The position numbers were made by a program, and so were the translations under genes. A DNA stretch of 64,000 nt, taken from positions 9,664,160 through 9,728,159 of the forward strand of contig OZ024887.1 of the NCBI GenBank assembly GCA_964017195.1, given 5' to 3'. Shown piece after piece: positions 22,305 to 34,848 of the stretch. The notes under the pieces were generated by a model. It had not been told where the DNA came from, ran no database searches, and worked only from the letters and a program-made list of their open reading frames with translations. Positions within the stretch are counted from its first letter, which is position 1, and the number at the start of each line of letters is the position of its first letter. The DNA comes from Siderastrea radians. Lineage: Eukaryota > Cnidaria > Anthozoa > Scleractinia > Rhizangiidae.

Positions 22305-22876
22305 CCGTGTGGCACCAATATTTTTGCGGGAGTTTAATTTTGTGAATGGTGATTTTTTTTGTGAGTTTTGCAGGACTAATCTTTGCGATTGGGGAAACTG
22401 TTTATTCTTCTTGGAATTAATTTTTGCGATTTTCCGGAAGCCGCCTTCTATTTGTAATTATAACATTCTCGTTTTTTGAGTATAAACAATCGAATGCAGG
22501 TGAACAACATGCAGATGTATAACATGTTAAATCAGTTAATCAATGGAGTACCTTCCGACGATCCTTTTCTTTAAAGCTTTTAACACTCTTATTACTTGTA
22601 ATGTACCGACTGCAACTTCATCGTTTTATTTCTGAATGGTTTGCTTCTAATTTCGTTTTATTTTTGAACGAAAGAGACGGTTAAAGTAAATGGGCACCAA
22701 CATAATATTACATGACATGTAAAAGGCGATGTTTGTATATAAATTTCGACAATGGAGTAAATTTTTGCAGAAATTATTTTTTTCCGCGGGAACTTTTTTT
22801 TGCGGATCGTGAAAAATCCGCGAAAATCATAAAAATTTGAATCCCGAAAAAATTAGTGCCACAGTCAACCACACGG
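22305..22876. mobile_element. TA-flanked non-autonomous transposon
   Basis: Ends CCGTGTGG and CCACACGG sit between TA dinucleotides at 22303-22304 and 22877-22878. Inside the ends, GGCACCAATATTTTTGCGGGA is mirrored by TCCCGAAAAAATTAGTGCC after a short insertion. A TA target is compatible with mariner-type mobilisation. No transposase frame. Confidence 0.65.
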
Positions 22877-22879
22877 TAT

Positions 22880-24118
22880 GTCAGCACGTGCGATGTTTCT
22901 GGCTTTTTTGTCAGTTTGCTACGTGACTAGTCACGCAAGACTTGCACAAGACACACAACGGCATGATCTTTTCTAACAAGGCACGCTTATTACTCGATTT
23001 TAGCCGTGTGTTCCAAAATGTAAGTCCGTGTGAAATAATGTGGAAAATAAAACAGAGCTTACCTATATATTTGTCTGGATAAGGGAGTTGTCACGTTCGT
23101 CAAGCATGATGTCACGCAAGAAGAAGACATACGTGACTCTCAAGATCGGCTATTCTCTTCTGGTTCAAACATTACAGAATTAATTTTTGTGACAAGTTAC
23201 GCTTCCTACTAGATCCAAAATATTTGTCCATGGAAAAATATTCTTTCCATTAGAAAGCCACAAAATTAAATTTCAATCCATTGAGCTGCCGAGAAACATC
23301 TGAGAATGAGCTTCAGAAAGGGCTGTTTTGTATTATTTTGTTTGTCCCATATTCACACTGTTGTCAGATATTTTACAGATTTTATCTCACTTTCTTCTTG
23401 TTTTGTCGTCATTTGAAGCCACACTTGTACGCATTAGCGTACCATCTATTGATCAACGACGCATACGAATTCGAAACCACTAATATAAACTCAAACATTG
23501 ATCTTTGATCACCCTCAAATCTGTAAGAAGCCCTGGGAACGAGGTTGCACAATATCAGACACAGCTCCACTTATAAGGTAAACTCTGTCTAAAAACCAAT
23601 ACTTTTCGAATGCTCAACGCTACTCAAATAACCAACATCACAGTAGTGTACCTTGGTACACGCACGTTCATTCAATAACCATTTCCGTACCTCTCATTGA
23701 CAGCTACAAAATAGCTCACGCACGCTTTGCGTGCCTATGTTTACTTTCTGCCCTTGCAATTGGGTCTCAATGAATGGGTTGCTTGATTTCTTGAGCCGTT
23801 ACGTTTAAACATGACAGCCAGATTAAGCATTACATGAAAATTAGGATTCATCAACTGAGTTGATAAGGCACTGATTGGCCACCATGGAGCAACTGAAAGC
23901 TGACATTTTGAGCATTAGCCATTCATCAGAGGATTCATCGACTCAGATGATAAATCAAAATTTTTGTGTTTTACTTCCCGACTGACACAGCAACACAGTT
24001 TCTTTAGGAACTAACCCCCTTGTTTGTTTTAAGAATTGCATGGACACCTTAACCAGATTTCTGATACCGGCAGCCAAAGAAAATATTCTTCATTTCTTAT
24101 AAGTTATTTCACACAAGG
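22880..24118. other. Downstream flank of BLOC1S6
   Basis: No exon seen. At 23880-23960 there is CTGACATTTTGAGCATTAGCC followed by CATCAGAGGATTC, a motif I associate with Penelope-like element termini; it is only a fragment. The 3' UTR of the - strand gene occupies the right part, but I could not fix its end. Confidence 0.4.
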
Positions 24119-27100
24119 CTACTGTGCATGGTCTGATGCTAGTTTAGCTGTGAGTTGTCTTTCCAGTTCTAGTTGCCGTTCATAAGCTTCTGCTTTACTG
24201 CGTTCTTCTTTCTCCTTTTGTAACTTGAGTTTCATTGCTCTTTTCTAAAGGATTGAAAATAATAAATTAATCATATTTCACAGTTAAAGTTCCAAAACTC
24301 GTTAGAGTGTCAAAAAGTTAGGCACTTACAAACGTTTCAGGCTTAGCTGTTCATCAGTGTGACAGTATAAAAGCGAGCTATGCCATACAAAAAACACAGC
24401 TGTAACATATTCGTGTGGAATGTGTAGAAGAAATGAGCTAGCTACACCAAACGAAACCCAGTGGCACATGTAAGCACATGCACATAAATACATGTCTTGA
24501 GTGAAATAAACTCATAGAAAAGCAAAACTGACGTTCCTCTCAGTCTAAGCTTTCCAAGTTTAAAGACTAGCTCCATCTCTTGCTGTTTGTGGCGGGTGCT
24601 ACTACCGGTGCACTGCTTCAAGCTCGGTTGCTGTCTTCATATTACGCTCTTAAGGTAGAATATCATGATTGCAAAAACGATGAAATGTAAACTAATTACA
24701 GGCTTTAAACATGAACTAAATACAGGCTTTATACATGTATCTCAAACTACTGGATTAAAGGACATGATCCATGATCAACACAGAACACCTACCTTGAGTC
24801 TTCCAACTCTATCTTCAATTGAACTCATATCCTGTTTGATTTTTGCAAGCTTTGAATGGTATGTGCGGACATAGGATAGCTGGAAAAAAGAACTGTAAAA
24901 TCAGTTTACTGCACAGTAAAACAACTCCAGCTAACTGGTAATAATCCAGTCTCTTACCTTGCCACAAAACATCAGACTTAGTTACAGTCCACGTGTACAT
25001 AGCCTTCACTACGGTTTCTTATGGCCACTTTCAGTGTTACGTGCATGGCGGCTATCTTTTGACATCCATCTTTCAACATGTTGTTTGAAATGAGCCAATC
25101 ATAAGCAATGCAGACTGCTGTTTGTCATGTTAGTGGGCTGTGATTACTGGATTTCGATCTGTCATGTTTGTTTAGCATGCTGCAAGATGGATGTCAAAAG
25201 ATAACCTCTATGCATGTAACACTGAAATTGGCTGTAACCTGTACAGGAAGTGACTAGAAGAATAATACCAATCTTGAGGGGCGGGGGGAGTAAGGGAGGA
25301 AAAGAGGGAAATGGCATTTTTAGTGTGGGAGAACTGAGAGAAATACACAAAATGATAATAAATAATTATTATTGTATAATATTTTTCAATGGCAAATTAA
25401 AAAGCAAAAGGATTGGAAGCTGTCAAAAACCAGCTTCCAATCAGGTGGAAACTAGGAGTATTATAGGAACGGGAAGAGGGTCATTCAGACAACCAGTTTC
25501 ATCCCATTTTGTTTGCTCTTCCTCAACTTGCTGGACCTAAGGACACTGCATGAAGTAAAGACAAGGTTTGACACTGCTGGTGTTCAGGTTGAGAATCTAA
25601 GTATCAGCAAAACAGGGTACCAGAAAGAATACAAATGCCATTGGTTGCATTATCAAATTTTGAAGTTTGAAGCTTGTTACACAAACATTGGGTTCAAAGT
25701 TGGTTGTTATCAAAGTATGAATGACAGTGTGCTTAACAATGGCTGGGATAAACCCTTTATTTTGGCATTGAAACCAGTTTATCCCACTATGATGGAGGAT
25801 GATGCCACAATTGACACCAAATTAGGTTAATATGGTTTTTGAAACTGACTATACACTCTTACCATGACTGCAAGGTTTCTTGCTGACTGACAGTCAACAT
25901 ACTTGTCATTTTCCTGCTGCATAGTTTCTGTCAAAATTCCTTGATTTTGTCTGAAAGTGATAATATTTAGCAACAATGATAACCATTGCCTTCCTTGCCA
26001 TTTCAAACTTTAGAATACCTGTCCCCTTATTTACATATCTCTTAAAGTGCTACTATGATCAAAAAATCACTTTTATTTTTTCTTCGGATTTCGAAACTAT
26101 GTTTATTAAACACTCCCCAAGCGAAATTATAAGCCTTAACTTTGAGAAGAAGACCGTAAAATTTAAACTGCAATTTTCCGTTTTAATGGTCCGCCATTAT
26201 TACACCAGAAAGGATACAATGACGTCATACACTCAAGAGATGTAGAATGCAGTGTGTGTGAAAGTGCCTTATTTAGTATGCAGCACGGGAGTTTTGAGCT
26301 TTCACACTCTCAAACTCGTGTTTTGCATAATTTGTAAGCCGCGTTCACACACTACATTTTACAGCTCTTGAGTGTATGACGTCATTGTATCCTTTCTGGT
26401 GTAATAATGGCGGACCATTAAACCGGAAAATTGCAGTTTAAATTAACGGTCTTCTTCTCAAAATTAACGCTTATAATTTCGCTTGGGGAGTGTTTAACAA
26501 ACCTAGTTTCGAAATCCGAAGAAAAAATAAAAGGGATTTTTTGGTCATAGTAGCACTTTAATGCTTTGAAGAATGAGGCATATGAAAACAAAAGGAGTAA
26601 TTGTTATTCAATGACATGCAAATAAGGGATGGGTATTCTAAAGTTTAACCTAAGTTTTTATAATAAATCAAGATATTAAGTTTCTCAATTCACTAATTAA
26701 ACTCTTAGACCATCATCATATTCTTATGGTTGAACAGCTGCAACTAGCTTACAATGGAAACTTAAATGGCAAAACGTCATTAAGAATATTTGATATTTGA
26801 AAAAGATCTCTCACAAAGAAACCTTTATTTTGAAATATACTAGGTTTGTTCATTGAAACCATTTGGAGGATATAAAACTGTTAGAGACATAAATAACAAG
26901 AAAAGCACTGGGTGCATTGAACCCAGCCGTTGTATCCCACCAGATTCCTCAGGGTAAAAAATGAGTAGCCACACTCAAGACATGAGCCAATGCAACATAA
27001 ATCAGAAGTTAAGGGTGAAGAGTTTGTTTGGCCAAGTGAAACCAGAAGTCTAGGGAGAGCCACTCATGAGAAAAATGAGAAGAAGAAAAGACTGTATTAC

Positions 27101-28628
27101 TGGTAAAGGCACAGCCACCAATATCGTCACCATATTGACCACAGCCAGTTTAGGACAAACATTTGAATATGCCTGCTTGGCACTATGCAACAAGACTGAC
27201 CAGTGGAGATCAAGGAAAGGTGGCCAAGGAGCCTGTCCCCCCCTGGTTGCATTATTATGTCTTAACTTTAAACAGTGTAAAACGACTCAGGTTTCCCATT
27301 TGTGCATTTAGTAGGAGGATACTGTACTCATGCTACTAGCAAAAGCATGATCATTGCCTGATAAATTCTTACAACCTGTTTGACACTTAATCGATTTCAA
27401 ATGTAATGCACTTGTCATTGGCTTCCCGAGGAGGGGGGGGGGGATCCCAAGCCATTTAGTAAGGGAATTGGGGACTTTGTACTAGAAACTATCCAACAAT
27501 TTTGAGCCACTGTGGTGGGGGAAATGTGGTGGCTTAGATTTATGATGCCCCAACTCTCAGGGAAAATGTGGGGACTTTGCTTCTGACAAGGCAAGAGGAG
27601 ATTGGGAATAAGTTGTGTATTCACTCAATTGATTAAAAGATTCAGAGGAGAATAAGAAGGTGTGTGTTAAAATCCATAGCAAGAAATAGACCATCCGTCA
27701 AATATTTCTATGAACAGAACAGTAGAACAACTCGCAGAGAATTCGAAGACAATTCAGGAAAGAAAAAAAAACTGTTCAAAAAACTTAAAATGAGGTGCCT
27801 AAGTAGGAGGTCTAATCTGTACCAATCACCAAGTTTACAGCTGGATATTGCATTTTACAAGAGACCAGAGCTTCTGGCTATGACCTGCACGTACAAATTT
27901 AAGGCTTAATTGCAGATGCAAATGTGTCTTTGAAAAGGGCCGACACTAGAGGATGCTTCATTAATGAAGTTCATGACTTTTCCCAGCAAGAGTAGAGCAC
28001 ACCCCCTCATTTCCCACACCACAGCAGGAAATGAAGCCCTCGACCAGGGTTTCTCAAAAAAGTAATTCAGTGTCACGGAGTACTTTATTCGTATGAAAGG
28101 ATCAGTAACCATAACTTCTGTCACACGTAAAGATGATTAATGTATACACAGGGAATCTTGACTTTTGAAGCCGGACAAGCTTATCAGGTAAATGAATGCA
28201 GGCTACGAATGCAGCAGGTTTAAAAGAAACAAGTCTGTGAAATGTAAAAATCTACGGAAGGTCCCCCACTTTTTCTCCCCAACCCCTAACCTTTCCTCTT
28301 CCATCTCAAAGCCCATAAAATTTGTACCTCTTTCTTCTCGCAATAAAGTTCCAGTACTACCGAACGACGACACACCACTGTTGTTTATCATATTAATTAT
28401 AACCCTCTACATGTTCTAGCTCAGTTACAACTTATTGTAGAGTTAAGCTTAAAATGAAAAGAACATCCTCAAAACCTACGTTAATTCGCCGAGTCGATCT
28501 TGAAGGTTCTCCAAACTGGGAAGAAAAGACTCCATAAAACCGTCGGTAAGAATCTCTGAAACATCAACTCCACTTTCTTTGATCGTTCCACTAGTCTCTG
28601 AATTTTCTACCTCCGTGTTATCAGTCAT
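24119..28628 (-). CDS. BLOC1S6: Pallidin, BLOC-1 complex subunit 6
   Basis: Four coding exons on the minus strand: 28628-28480, 25950-25863, 24879-24793 and 24244-24119 (stop TAG). Lengths 149+88+87+126 give 149 residues. All donors are GT, all acceptors AG, and every phase closes. Exon 1 has ILTDGFMESFLPSLENLQDR. The exon 1/2 junction creates ELTQNQ, identical to human pallidin. Exons 3-4 give RTYHSKLAKIKQDM and then LKKRAMKLKLQKEKEE, a coiled coil matching the pallidin C-terminus. The human protein aligns without gaps across exons 2-3. I chose the ATG at 28628 for its better Kozak context (A at -3); an in-frame ATG at 28703 would give 174 residues. Pallidin is a BLOC-1 subunit acting on endosomes in lysosome-related organelle biogenesis and binds an endosomal syntaxin. 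Intron 1 holds the TTAA-flanked MITE. Confidence 0.93.
26042..26561. mobile_element. Long-arm TTAA-flanked MITE in BLOC1S6 intron 1
   Basis: TTAA occurs at both edges (26042-26045 and 26558-26561). Arms of about 200 bp, starting AGTGCTACTATGA, are near-perfect inverted copies around a unique centre of roughly 100 bp. Each arm contains a palindromic CRE-type site TGACGTCA (26220-26227 and 26377-26384) and a GCCATTATTACACCAGAAAG-type block. No coding frame. Confidence 0.85.
26562..28479. other. BLOC1S6 intron 1, remainder
   Basis: No supported exon. It contains a G-run at 27431-27442 followed by GGGGACTTTG-type repeats that look like a fragment of a dispersed element. Confidence 0.4.
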
Positions 28629-28979
28629 GTTTATTATGTTCCGTAAAACTTTCTTTTCACTGCATACTCTGCTCTTTTCTAAGATAAAGGGTAAACCCGT
28701 CATGTAAGCTACATATACTGACCCAGTTACATGAAGCCACCCACCCGCGGGCGACCCGCGGGCCCAGGTTACCGACGTTCACACTGTGTAAGCTACATCA
28801 GGAGACAGGGCTCAAAAACGGCTGATTGGTTAAAAGATATTACGTAAAAAGCGTCACAGAATTGCTACTGAGCATGCGTGTTGCTTTTTCACCCTTGAAA
28901 AATTCAACATGGCGGACGGGCTGCAGTTGTTTTTGTACGGGAACCGCAATATTATTTCACTTTCAACGGACGATCGAAG
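28629..28979. promoter_or_regulatory. Probable BLOC1S6 promoter region
   Basis: Sequence immediately upstream of the pallidin start, more GC/CpG-rich than its neighbours (for example CCCGCGGGCGACCCGCGGGC near 28745). It contains AACATGGCGGACGG on the opposite strand, a context common at transcription starts. Promoter identity is inferred from position and composition only. Confidence 0.35.
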
Positions 28980-29183
28980 TTACGTTAGATAGTTTTTTAA
29001 TCTGAAATGCTGTTTGAATCGATCATTGACTTCAGTGGCTTTCAAAAAAGCCATTTTGGCCGCCGTACACTGGAGAAACTGAATATACTTAAGCTTATCG
29101 GCAGTCCAATCTTGGATCAGGCTGCATCTTCTGATGGCGTTTAGCATTGATCTCGTTGTTTGATTAATTTTATCTTCCGTCAA
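28980..29183 (-). CDS. Small unrecognised open reading frame
   Basis: A 67-codon frame from an ATG (MTEDKINQTTRSMLNAIRRC) to TAA, rich in charged and helical residues, lying head-to-tail upstream of BLOC1S6. No domain or splice partner is evident. It may be an exon, a relic or chance. Confidence 0.2.
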   Translation of the reverse strand: MTEDKINQTTRSMLNAIRRCSLIQDWTADKLKYIQFLQCTAAKMAFLKATEVNDRFKQHFRLKNYLT

Positions 29184-29239
29184 TATTTTTTCGTGGACAA
29201 GGCATGCAGAAGGGGAGTGATCTCATGGTTGCAGGTCAG

Positions 29240-30444
29240 TAATTTATTGATGTACTATTTCATAACTGATCATCATGCACTCAATGGTTATGTAGCCCTT
29301 TGCTGGTCATGTTTTTGCACATTTAATACACAAGTTTGTTGACGTGGATTGCTGCTCTTTTTCAAACTGACAAGTGCTTTAATAGCCGGAAGAGAGTGTT
29401 ACCTGATGTTCAAATAATGCTATAACAAACTTCAAAAGTGCCCTTTTTCGAGATCACTTAAAAGCCTGTTGTGGTTGGTATTTTTGATACTTTAGTCCAC
29501 ACTATGACTCGTATGATGCATTTTTTTAAACTGACAAATGCTGCTTTATGTTGTGTGTCGAATTCTGAAGAAAGCAAATCAAATAACTATTTTTGAATTT
29601 TGTTAATTGCAATTACTCAGTCTTTCTTAGATCAGCAACACTGAACCTGTTTATTTGCTTTATTCATTGGTTAACATATTTAATCAACACACTTGTTGAT
29701 CAATACACGATGACAATTTCTGCTTTTTGTTAAGCTTTGCTTGTGCTCATTGATTTGTGTATTGTTAGCTTTACTCCTATACTTTGTTCCCATGAAGATC
29801 CATATATATACCACATCTTGGTCAGCATTTTACTTGTTTTGCAATTTATTTGTATACTTGAACCAGTATGCCACACCACAATTTTTAAAGTAAAACCCTA
29901 GTATGATTGCTAATGGTGGATAAAATATGTATAGCACAAGTGGTTTTTGCATTTAGGGGGTATTCTAGTAATAGGAAACACCTGCATCAGTTAATTTTTG
30001 GGAAAAAAACCTTTTGCAAATAGCCAAAATAGAGTGATGATTGATGTTTACAGGGGAACTCCACTAATACGATCACTGATCAATGGGCCATATAATTTAA
30101 ATAATTAATGAAAAAAAATGGTTGTTGCATTCAAGAAGTATTTCAGTCAGAAAAATAACTGGATCATTTAATTTCTGGGCTAAAAGAAGTGTCATAAGAT
30201 GATCGCATGTAACAAGGTGGTTGGTAAGACAGGATTTTACTTGTACATTGTACTTTTAAGACCTGCGAGACCAAACAAGGTCATGTAGGTGAAAGAGATT
30301 CCATCTATTTGCAGAATGTTTTTAAAATGTTATGTTAAATTTGTTGAGTGCCAGCATTATGATACATTTTTTGCCAATAAGTTTTTAATCAATTATATAT
30401 ATTATATGAAGTAAAATTTATGTTTTACATTTTTTTTCTCCAGG
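29240..30444. other. AT-rich sequence, no gene seen
   Basis: A GT donor-like site at 29237 (TTGCAG|GTCAGT) and an acceptor at 30444 (TTTTTCTCCAG) could bound an intron on the + strand. Otherwise there is nothing recognisable. Confidence 0.3.
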
Positions 30445-30534
30445 TTGTCACAGCTTTTGACTGCAGTGATATGTTCTTATCCGGCCTGTTAACTTCTTGG
30501 CAGAAAGCAAAGAATGGCAGCAACAAAAGTCACT
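30445..30534 (+). CDS. Possible terminal exon of an unidentified gene
   Basis: It follows a polypyrimidine tract and AG. It encodes VVTAFDCSDMFLSGLL and then WQKAKNGSNKSH to a TAG. In-frame joining to the donor at 29237 gives CRRGVISWLQ before it. No start exon or family recognised. A second frame of 121 codons overlaps to 30862 but lacks an ATG. Confidence 0.25.
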
Positions 30535-30869
30535 AGTGTTCAATTCCAATATTAATATTCTAATTATTGATTTTTCAAATGTCAGTTTGCCCTACACTCT
30601 TTGGCTGTACAACATTCTTGATATTAAAAACAGTCCAGTGGAGTGTACTGATGTTTTGAAGTCTGATCTCTATGAGAGGTCTGTCTTGAGGCAAACTACA
30701 TGTTTATTGCTCCTGATGAAAGGTGAAGTGAAAAAGCATGTATATAAAGATTTAAGAAATAAAACCCAGCATCTTGGTGCCTTTTTTCCATCTTGCAACT
30801 CATCTTACATTAATTCTGTGGCCAACCTTCTTTTTAGAAGGAAGTTAGAAGCAGTTGTGTGAGAGGGGC

Positions 30870-33800
30870 ATCAATGATGATTATGACCCCTTGTTTTAGT
30901 CTTTGCCCTATCTGCACTTTTCAGATACTACATGTACTTGTCTGGAGCATTGAACATTGATTGATGCAGCGTTTGCTCCTAATTAGTGAACTCAATTCTG
31001 GAGTGACTTCCTCAGTGTTTTGTGCTTCTATACCATTGTTTTTTTTAATTCAAAGTTAAATTCTGTGTGTTATCATTTAGATATTATTTTGGTAAATATA
31101 CTGCTCAACAATTTCCTTTTGCAATACAGTCAAGTTCTTTCAATAGTTACTCTTGACTAAGGTTAACCAAAAATTGCTGAATTTGGATTCATCTGACAAC
31201 TGTCAGTCTCGTTCTGAAAAAAAAAACAAAAGGTATTCACCTGTATGCTGTTGGAATATAAATGAAGGGTTTACAAGCTAAAGAAGGTGGCTGCATAAAC
31301 AATGAGTACACTTGTATTGGCAAGGAGAAGCACTTTGCTTTGCTATTATAATTTTATATTTTCTAATGTGTTTTAAATGAAGTTATGCTGCACTGACAAT
31401 TTTGTTGCTAAGAGGGGTGTACCTCGTGTTTGAAAGATACTATTTTGTCCTGTTCCAGATCTGTTAATATCATGTCATTTTCCATTTTCCACCTTTTTTT
31501 TCGTTGCTGAAATACATTTAGGTGTTTTTTTCGTTTGTATTGCTCGTGTATTCAGTAGCCCAGTTTGACAGAGTTTTTTTGGTCATCCTCCATCACAGTT
31601 CCCATAACTGCAAAATAGCAAAACATTTCACCATCATTTCAGTGACAAAAACAGACGTTTTTGTTTGGTTGATTTCAGATGCAGTGATTTAAGATAGGAT
31701 AGTTCCAACATAGCATTCTCTGCAAAAATATTCATTAGAAAACCAATCACTTTATAATATTCAGTGGGAAACGATTTCAAGCTCTATTCACCTGAAAAGC
31801 CAATGAGCTTTAATATGTGGAGGTCCTTTGTTTCCTGTGCGAGGTACTGTCCAAGGGTTTACATTAAACAGTGCACCATTTAAGTTTACTTCGCTTTTCT
31901 TCAGCCGTTTCATTCTTAGAGTTACAACCTCGAGGTAGATGTGACCATTGAAATAGAAGCTGGTTTGATCTGCTGATCCTGTAGTGCTGTTTGTTTTTCA
32001 GTACATGTACTTCGGAAAATGAATATTGGGATTCTTGTTGTTTAAATTCTGTCATTACTGATTTTGAGCAACAATGACTAGTAAAACTTAGGGTATTTGG
32101 ACGTTTATTAACTTGATCTAACGCAAGTCCAAATACTTTTATTTATAAAAGCATTAAGAAACAACGAAGTAAACATTGGCAATAACTTAATCGAGTTGCT
32201 GTACACTGGCACGACTTCTCTTCCAAGATATAAACAAACAAATGTTCATCTTCAAACAGCGATTTAAAAAATCATCGATGCGAAAAAATAGTCTCTTAAT
32301 ATTTCTTTACAAATTATCAAACTTTCCATTACGAGACACTCATATACTATCTTAGCAAACAAGAAAATCCAAGATCCGTTAAAGTCTTGTTGTCAAGGAT
32401 AGCTATCTATAAGTTAGCAGAACAATGTCCCAAAACGTTTAGGACAACATGGTCTGATTGCTACCGAAATTAGACCCCCTGATTATGAAGGAACTAATAA
32501 TATCAAAGGTCCCTGAGGATGCACATCTCGAGCACATGTAAGTAGCCGTAATCCTCGTTGTTCAAAGGCGGGCATATTGAAACTTGTTTCTTTTCGAGGC
32601 ACCAATACCGAAGCCATTGAAGAATATGCTGTCAAGAATACTTGACAGCAGAGCTCTGCATTATTTTTTGCAATCTGTTAGCACAGCGCTATGGAGGGTC
32701 GACTGTTAAAGTGAGGTCGTACGCAAAGGACAGGTTAGATCATAAAATTTTACAACAAGGTATAAAACAAACAAACAAGCAATTTATTTAACCTTTCAAG
32801 ATGCACTTGTACACTGCCAATAAAAACCTTCATAGAAGTCCTAAGCATAAGACGTACCCTTTCTAAAACTATCGGCATGCGATTCACAAGCGACAATTAA
32901 AACAAGAGACGGATGAATAGTACAAAATGAAGCTAAAAACACAACGCGAGCGGACAAGATTGTGCCCTACTTGTGAATTATTCCGCCATATTTTTCTTCT
33001 TTGGGTAGCGTTAATGAAGTCCATAAACAAGAAGCATTTAAAAATTTTCATCAGAACGAATCAAAAGTCATTTTTGATATGTTAAATAGGAATAAACAAG
33101 CTACGGAAATTTGCGTTTCAAAACCTTAGAGAACTTGACACGACCTTAGTTAACGCAAAAACTGTACCTTGGGGCAATTACGAAAAGCTCAAAGTATCCT
33201 TGGGGAAGAGGTGTCTTCATCGCCGGATAAAACTGAAAATACCATTTCGATTTCTTCCATCAGAGTCACAACTTCAGCGTAAGTGATTGTACAGATTACC
33301 CAAGTTGTTTTTGAGGGCTTTGAGCGTGCAGGAGGCTGCAAGGAGCCGTTACAATGACGTATTAGATTTTGATTCGTTGTCCGCCATTTTGAAAATCGAA
33401 TGGCGGGAAGAGGACCTGGGTTTTAGTGCGCATGTTCAGCCGTTTTTGAGCCCTGTCACATCAGGAGCCATAATCGGGGACGGAGACCGTAAGCGCGGTC
33501 TCCACGCGGCCCCATCGAAAAAGACAAAAGTGCTATTTTTAGAAAAAATTGCGCCACCCTCAATGTCATAAACGCGCGTGGGTACACGCAAATTTGCGTA
33601 CAACGAGGGCGCGTTGGATATGATAGATAACCATCGAGGCACGTAGCCCCAAAATGGTAACAATTATTTGATATCCAGCAAGCCCAAGTAGAATAATTGT
33701 TATTATTATTATTAAAAACGCAATCGATAATTGCTATAAAATCAAGAAAGAGAAAAAAGAGAGAGAAACTCCGAGATAAAAGGGAACAAGAATCGATCGC

Positions 33801-34848
33801 GATCACATGACTGACCGAAAAAGGCGCCAAAACCTTGCAAAAGTGTTGCACCGTTTCTTTGCAGAGTTGAATGAATCAATGAAACTGTTCCGACGTGAAC
33901 GTACAAGCACAAGGTTTCGAAAATCTTCCAATTATGGGCTCTGAAAAGTGGTACGTGTTTGTTTTTTCCTGAAAGATTGTTGTATATCATCGTTCAAATC
34001 AGTTTGAAGCTGTACGAACTTACAGTTATAGCTGTTGGAGTTCAAATGAACGAGTTTGTAGTCGCTCCGTTCGCACAAGTCGCAACGCTGACAACGGAGC
34101 CATCATGTGTTTGTTTGATCGAACTGAAGACAAAATTAATCTTTTAACTTAAATAATTTCTATGCGGCTCACTCAAACAAGACAACGGAGGTGAGGAACA
34201 TTAGAATTCACGTCTTACTTTTTTTTTAACGCAAACCACAAAACGCAGTTGTTCTCAGTTTAATTTAGAGCCCGTGGATCGGACGGAATGGTATAAGCAA
34301 CTCTCAAACAACTGTAAACTTAACCTCCCAGGCAGTCGTTTTTACTGTAAACTGCGATTCAACGTATTTTACATGGCATCCGATTTGTATCTGAACATTT
34401 GGAGCTGCTGGAACACAGATAGAGCCGCAAAGAGTACAGGTAAACCAGTGTCAATTTTGTGTGGTATTGCCAAAAAAATGTCGCCCTTTCTGGTACTGAA
34501 TTTGTTCAATGCTTGTTGATCAGACTGTTGCATAATTTTTGTACTGACTCGCCATATTTTAAGTGTGACAATTTTTATTAAATGATTCTCTCCCATTTTA
34601 CTGTACTTTATTTTGTCTTGTCTCTATATTTCGGAGTCAAAGCTTTCCTATATTAGCTACTGTTTGTGAAGTTTTTGAACAAGTGATTGATCGGGGCCAT
34701 GACTTGACGATGAAAGAAATTGTAAACACTGCGCTAAATGCTAAATTTAAGCTTATATAATTTCTACAGTTTCTTTTCGTCCTAGGAAATCAAACACTCT
34801 GAAACAACATAGATTTGTGTCTCAGTGACGTTCAGTTGTTATTTCTCC
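30870..34848. other. Long AT-rich stretch without a supported gene
   Basis: Frames are short and overlapping on both strands. A CpG-rich patch lies near 33330-33500. It includes TCAGCCGTTTTTGAGCCCTG, an inverted copy of a segment near 28808, so both are fragments of one dispersed repeat. ATT/TTA runs lie near 33700. Confidence 0.35.

Noticed and set aside
33287..33571. 94-codon + strand frame in a CpG-rich patch
   Set aside because: An overlapping opposite-strand frame of similar length exists, part is a dispersed repeat, and no splice or domain evidence supports it.
34274..34519. 81-codon frame
   Set aside because: No homology, no conserved context and a similar frame on the opposite strand; consistent with chance.
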